Positions 31,918 through 35,401 of a stretch of DNA of 35,401 nucleotides are shown one piece after another. Source of the DNA: an uncultured Muribaculaceae bacterium (GTDB taxonomy: Bacteria > Bacteroidota > Bacteroidia > Bacteroidales > Muribaculaceae); contig CAJUJB010000027.1 of assembly GCA_910586595.1 (NCBI GenBank), positions 1 to 35,401 on the forward strand, given 5' to 3'. The position numbers and the translations under genes were made by a program. Position 1 is the stretch's first letter. The number at the start of each line of letters is the position of its first letter. A model generated the notes under the pieces. It ran no database searches, was not told the origin of the DNA, and worked only from the letters and a program-made list of their open reading frames with translations.

Positions 31918-32739
31918 ATGGATACCCACTCCAAAGAGAATGTAGCCAAGCCTTTTAAGCTTGGAATAGCTCTTAGCGGTGGAGGAGCCCGCGGTTTCGC
32001 ACATGCCGGAGCTTTGATGGCTATTGAAGAAGCCGGCCTGAAGCCGGATGTAGTTGCCGGGGTAAGCGCCGGATCGGTTATTGCCGTCCTTTACGCGGCA
32101 GGAGTGTCTCCGCTGCGTATGGCTGATATTTTCGCGCGCACCGGTTTTCGTGATTTTGCCGACCTGAGCATAGGTCGTGGAGGACTTTTTGAAATAGAAA
32201 AATTCAAGAATTTTGTTCTCCGGGCACTCGGCGGCGTTACACGACTTGAAGATCTGCGCATTCCCACATACATTGGTGTCACTGATCTTGACAACGGCTG
32301 CCCGGCAGTCTTCTCCAGCGGAGAAATCGGGCCGCGCATGCTTGCGTCATGTTCTATCCCTATTGTATTTAAGCCAGTGATTATAGATGGAATCCATTAT
32401 GTTGACGGCGGCGTCCTTCGCAACCATCCTGCTTGGATTCTGCGCGATAAATGCGAAAAACTCATTGGTGTCAATGTCAGCCCTCTCAGGTCTGTGAGAG
32501 ACTATAAATCGATAGTCTCCGTCGCTATGCGCACCTACAACCTTATGGCAAAGGCTAACCAGGCAGCCGATATGGCTATTTGCGATGTCTCTGTGTGCAC
32601 TCCGGAAATTGCCAACTACGCAGTTTTCGATCTGAAAAAAATTAAAGAACTCTTTTTGATTGGCTATGTCAACACGCGCCGCGCATTGATAGATGCAGGC
32701 ATGTGGAAACCTGAAGAAAAACCTTCGTCACGGTCATAG
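31918..32739 (+). CDS. patatin-like phospholipase (RssA-type)
   Basis: This is a 273-residue patatin-family serine acyl hydrolase. With ATG 31918 the oxyanion-hole loop GGGARG is at 21-26, the nucleophile elbow GVSAG gives Ser50, and the catalytic aspartate is Asp163 in VDGG. The Ser-Asp dyad is intact, so lipid acyl hydrolase activity is expected, although the substrate is unknown. No signal peptide or barrel domain is seen, so it resembles cytoplasmic RssA/YlbK-type proteins rather than secreted PlpD-type. An in-frame ATG at 31891 would add nine residues with no family similarity. The GH13 gene follows after 30 nt. Confidence 0.9.
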   Translation: MDTHSKENVAKPFKLGIALSGGGARGFAHAGALMAIEEAGLKPDVVAGVSAGSVIAVLYAAGVSPLRMADIFARTGFRDFADLSIGRGGLFEIEKFKNFVLRALGGVTRLEDLRIPTYIGVTDLDNGCPAVFSSGEIGPRMLASCSIPIVFKPVIIDGIHYVDGGVLRNHPAWILRDKCEKLIGVNVSPLRSVRDYKSIVSVAMRTYNLMAKANQAADMAICDVSVCTPEIANYAVFDLKKIKELFLIGYVNTRRALIDAGMWKPEEKPSSRS

Positions 32740-32769
32740 CCTCTAAGAATATAAGCCATTCATTATATC

Positions 32770-34575
32770 ATGTCAGCTCAAAAGCCAATCATCTACCAGC
32801 TCCTTCCCCGTCTGTTCACAAACTACTGCGAAACACCGACTGTCGGCGGAACTATTGAACAGAACGGCTCGGGTAAGCTGAACGACATTAATTCTGCTAT
32901 ACTTGGTGAGATTCGCGATCTGGGTGCCACGCACGTGTGGTATACCGGTGTCATCGAGCATGCCCACGATGCCGACTATACCCGCTATGGAATTCCCCGG
33001 CATAACCCCTATGTAATCAAAGGTCATGCCGGCAGCCCCTATGCAATCACCGACTATTACGACATCAATCCGGATCTTGCAGTCGATGTGCCTCATCGTA
33101 TGGATGAATTTGAGGCGTTGGTGAAACGGACACACGAAGCCGGGTTGAAAGTAATAATAGACTTTGTTCCCAACCATGTAGGCCGTCAGTATTACTCTGA
33201 TGCCAAACCTGCCGGGATAGAAGATCTCGGACATGGAGACAATCATGAGATGTTCTTCACCCCCGGAAACAACTTCTATTACATAACCCGCCAGCAGTTC
33301 GCTCCACATATCAATCTCGGAAATGGCAAAGATGCGTATGTCGAATTCCCCGCGAAGGCTTCCGGCAATGATTGCTTCAACGCATTCCCCGGGCAGAACG
33401 ATTGGTACGACACCATAAAACTGAATTACGGCATCGACTATGGTAACCACACCGAGCATTTCGACCCTATTCCTGATACTTGGTTCAAGATGCTGCATAT
33501 CCTGCGGTTCTGGGCTTCCAAGGGAATAGACGGATTCAGATGTGATATGGTGTTCATGGTGCCGCTGGAGTTCTGGCATTGGGCCATACCTCAGGTCAAG
33601 CAACATTACCCCGACATTGTGTTCATAGCCGAAATCTATGACGTGTCACTTTATCGTCCGTTCATAGACTATGGCGGATTTGATTACCTTTACGATAAAG
33701 TCAACCTTTACGATACACTCCGGGCCGTTGAGACTCAGAATCACTCCGCTGCGCTTCTGACCAATTGCTGGCAGACCGTCGAGGGAATTGCCCCCAATAT
33801 GCTCAACTTCCTTGAGAATCACGATGAGCAGCGGTTTGCATCTCCATTCTATGCCGGCGACGCAACCAAAGTGTTGCCCTCGCTGGTTGTAAGCACAATG
33901 ATGTCGACCGGCCCTATGATGATCTACTTCGGTCAGGAATTAGGCGAACCTGGATCTGATGCCGAAGGCTTCAGTGGACTTGACGGCCGTACAACCATAT
34001 TCGACTATTGGAGCGTAGCCTCTGTCCGTCGCTGGCTCAACCGCGGCGATTGCAAGGGTAAACTTACCGAGCAAGAAAAGGAGTTGCGGGAAATGTACCG
34101 CCGGGTACTCCGCCTTGCTAATAGTGAAGATGCTGTCCGAGAAGGTTCGTTCTTCGACCTCATGTATGTCAATTATGAGAATCCGGGGCTTAATCCTCAT
34201 CGTCATTACGCATTCATGCGCAGCCATGGCGACAGCACACTGGTCATAGTTGTCAACTTCGGAGATTCAGACAGCGAAGTCGCCGTCAATATACCTCGTC
34301 ATGCATTCGATGTGCTGGATTTGCCCGAGGGTTGCGACCCGGTTGCGACCGAACTAATCAGCGGAGAAAAAGGCTGCAAGGTGTTCGCGTCTTCGCAACC
34401 ATTTACCTGCAAGGTTCCCGCCCATGGAGCTGCAATATGGAAAATATCGCGTAACCGCATCGAACCTCTACGCCCTGCCTGTGCCAATGTTTCTGAACCC
34501 GAGAAAAAGGTGAAGGAAGTAAAGCCCGGCAAGAAGTCAGCAGCCGCTAAAACCGGTCGACGTAAATCGAAATAA
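32770..34575 (+). CDS. GH13 alpha-amylase-family enzyme, cytoplasmic, with lysine-rich tail
   Basis: This is a 601-residue GH13 enzyme acting on alpha-glucans or related alpha-glucosides. The barrel motifs are present: DFVPNHVG (region I), DGFRCDMVF with the nucleophile Asp259, FIAEIYD with the acid/base Glu288, and LENHDEQR with Asp352. The C-terminal beta domain ends near residue 570. No signal peptide is present, so it is probably cytoplasmic and could act in glycogen or imported maltooligosaccharide metabolism; the subfamily and linkage are not assigned. The last 27 residues contain 11 lysine or arginine residues plus alanine, proline and glycine, an unusual extension for a GH13 enzyme. 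It follows the patatin gene by 30 nt and precedes prs by 37 nt. Confidence 0.9.
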   Translation: MSAQKPIIYQLLPRLFTNYCETPTVGGTIEQNGSGKLNDINSAILGEIRDLGATHVWYTGVIEHAHDADYTRYGIPRHNPYVIKGHAGSPYAITDYYDINPDLAVDVPHRMDEFEALVKRTHEAGLKVIIDFVPNHVGRQYYSDAKPAGIEDLGHGDNHEMFFTPGNNFYYITRQQFAPHINLGNGKDAYVEFPAKASGNDCFNAFPGQNDWYDTIKLNYGIDYGNHTEHFDPIPDTWFKMLHILRFWASKGIDGFRCDMVFMVPLEFWHWAIPQVKQHYPDIVFIAEIYDVSLYRPFIDYGGFDYLYDKVNLYDTLRAVETQNHSAALLTNCWQTVEGIAPNMLNFLENHDEQRFASPFYAGDATKVLPSLVVSTMMSTGPMMIYFGQELGEPGSDAEGFSGLDGRTTIFDYWSVASVRRWLNRGDCKGKLTEQEKELREMYRRVLRLANSEDAVREGSFFDLMYVNYENPGLNPHRHYAFMRSHGDSTLVIVVNFGDSDSEVAVNIPRHAFDVLDLPEGCDPVATELISGEKGCKVFASSQPFTCKVPAHGAAIWKISRNRIEPLRPACANVSEPEKKVKEVKPGKKSAAAKTGRRKSK

Positions 34576-34612
34576 GAAACCAATCCACAACATATATAAA
34601 CAACATATCCCA

Positions 34613-35401
34613 ATGGATTCATCCCTTCCCCCTTTCAAGATTTTCTCTGGCACAAAATCGCGCTACATGGCCGAGGAAATTTGCAAAGAACTCGGCGTTG
34701 AGCTTGGCTCAATGAAAATCGAACATTTCGCTGACGGCGAATTTGAAGTGTCTTTCGAGGAATCAGTCCGCGGTTGCGAGGTATATCTGGTGCAAAGTAC
34801 CTTCCCTAATTGCGACAACCTCATGGAGCTCCTTCTTATGATTGACGCAGCCAAGCGAGCTTCTGCCAAGTCGGTGATTGCCGTTATGCCTTATTTTGGC
34901 TGGGCACGCCAAGACCGCAAGGACAAACCCCGCGTATCGATTGCCGCCAAGCTCGTATCCGATATGCTGGTTACAGCTGGAGTTGACCGTGTGATCACAA
35001 TGGATCTCCACGCCGATCAGATCCAGGGATTCTTCAATGTTCCTGTCGACCACCTCTATGCCTCGTCAGTCTTCATTCCCTATATCCAGAGCCTCAAGCT
35101 TGAAGATATGGTGATTGCCACCCCTGATGTTGGCGGAGCCAAGCGAGCTAACAGCTATGCAAAATACCTTGATGTACCCCTGGTACTCTGTCACAAGCAG
35201 CGCGCAAAGGCAAACGTAGTGGCTAAGATGACAGTGATAGGCGACGTGAAGGATAAAAACGTTATACTTGTCGACGATATGGTTGACACGGCCGGTACAA
35301 TCACTAAGGCTGCTAATCTTATGATGGAAAATGGTGCCAAGTCAGTACGTGCCCTTTGCTCACATGCCATCATGAGCGACCCTGCATCGGAGCGTGTCGA
35401 C
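34613..35401 (+). CDS. prs: ribose-phosphate pyrophosphokinase (PRPP synthetase), 3' end outside window
   Basis: The first 263 residues of PRPP synthetase are visible; the gene runs past the right edge without a stop. The enzyme makes phosphoribosyl pyrophosphate from ribose 5-phosphate and ATP for nucleotide, histidine and NAD synthesis. Visible family motifs are KIFSGTKSRYMAEEI, FADGEFEVSFEESVRG, the flexible-loop and ATP-site segment PYFGWARQDRKDKPR, the metal-binding MDLHADQIQGFF, and the PRPP loop VILVDDMVDTAGTI. The reading frame is intact. The ATG at 34613 lies 37 nt after the GH13 stop; I see no consensus promoter in that AT-rich gap, so read-through from upstream is possible. Confidence 0.97.
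   Translation, partial: MDSSLPPFKIFSGTKSRYMAEEICKELGVELGSMKIEHFADGEFEVSFEESVRGCEVYLVQSTFPNCDNLMELLLMIDAAKRASAKSVIAVMPYFGWARQDRKDKPRVSIAAKLVSDMLVTAGVDRVITMDLHADQIQGFFNVPVDHLYASSVFIPYIQSLKLEDMVIATPDVGGAKRANSYAKYLDVPLVLCHKQRAKANVVAKMTVIGDVKDKNVILVDDMVDTAGTITKAANLMMENGAKSVRALCSHAIMSDPASERVD

Noticed and set aside
32773..33606. 277-codon open frame antisense to the GH13 gene
   Set aside because: The plus strand encodes a GH13 enzyme with all catalytic motifs. The antisense translation has no recognisable domain and mirrors the codon pattern of the real gene.
1..35401. CRISPR array, tRNA, insertion sequence, prophage or defence island
   Set aside because: No regularly spaced repeats, cloverleaf sequences, transposase or phage genes were seen; nearly all sequence is accounted for by recognised genes and short gaps.

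Overview
The window looks like a chromosome segment of a gut Bacteroidales bacterium. Muribaculaceae is the most likely family, but this is an inference that a 16S or marker-gene search would have to confirm. Supporting signs are a SusC/SusD polysaccharide-utilisation locus (PUL) with a divergent hybrid two-component regulator, a type IX secretion (T9SS) sorting tail, several promoters of the Bacteroidota form TAnnTTTG (some with a TTTG-like element 19-20 nt upstream), little use of Shine-Dalgarno sites, and the clpP-clpX-recQ gene order. Coding density is high. No gene-free stretch exceeds about 185 nt, and I found no tRNA, rRNA, CRISPR array, insertion sequence or prophage.

Layout. (1) 1-1803, plus strand: the 3' end of agmatine deiminase, N-carbamoylputrescine amidase (putrescine synthesis from agmatine) and a YqgE-family protein. 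(2) 1800-17164: the PUL. The regulator (1800-5840, minus) diverges from a plus-strand operon of surface glycan-binding lipoprotein, SusC, SusD, GH30, GH2 and a two-domain SusE/F-like secreted protein, closed by a strong terminator. The regulator would sense a breakdown product in the periplasm. SusC/SusD would import oligosaccharides, the GH30 lipoprotein would cut the polymer at the surface and the GH2 would trim the products. The enzyme pair suggests a beta-galactan, possibly beta-1,6-linked, but substrate is inference. (3) 17232-21642, minus: a T9SS cargo protein with its own consensus promoter, then a serine-type sulfatase and a DcaP-like porin.

(4) 21704-28135, minus: a compact run clpP-clpX-recQ-(AmgK-like kinase fused to a RapZ C-terminal domain)-MurU-like nucleotidyltransferase. 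It joins ClpXP proteolysis and a DNA helicase to probable cell-wall sugar recycling; the kinase-RapZ fusion is the most interesting protein in the window. (5) 28309-29894, plus: a small AlkD-like HEAT-repeat protein and an M48-type metallopeptidase homologue whose HExxH motif reads RExxH. (6) 29969-31732, minus: a YihY/BrkB-type membrane protein and RidA. (7) 31918-35401, plus: a patatin-like phospholipase, a cytoplasmic GH13 enzyme with a lysine-rich tail, and PRPP synthetase running off the right edge.

No obviously novel defence or mobile system is present. The points most worth checking are the AmgK-RapZ fusion, the degenerate M48 protein, an inverted repeat between the divergent PUL promoters, and a hairpin abutting the sulfatase start codon.
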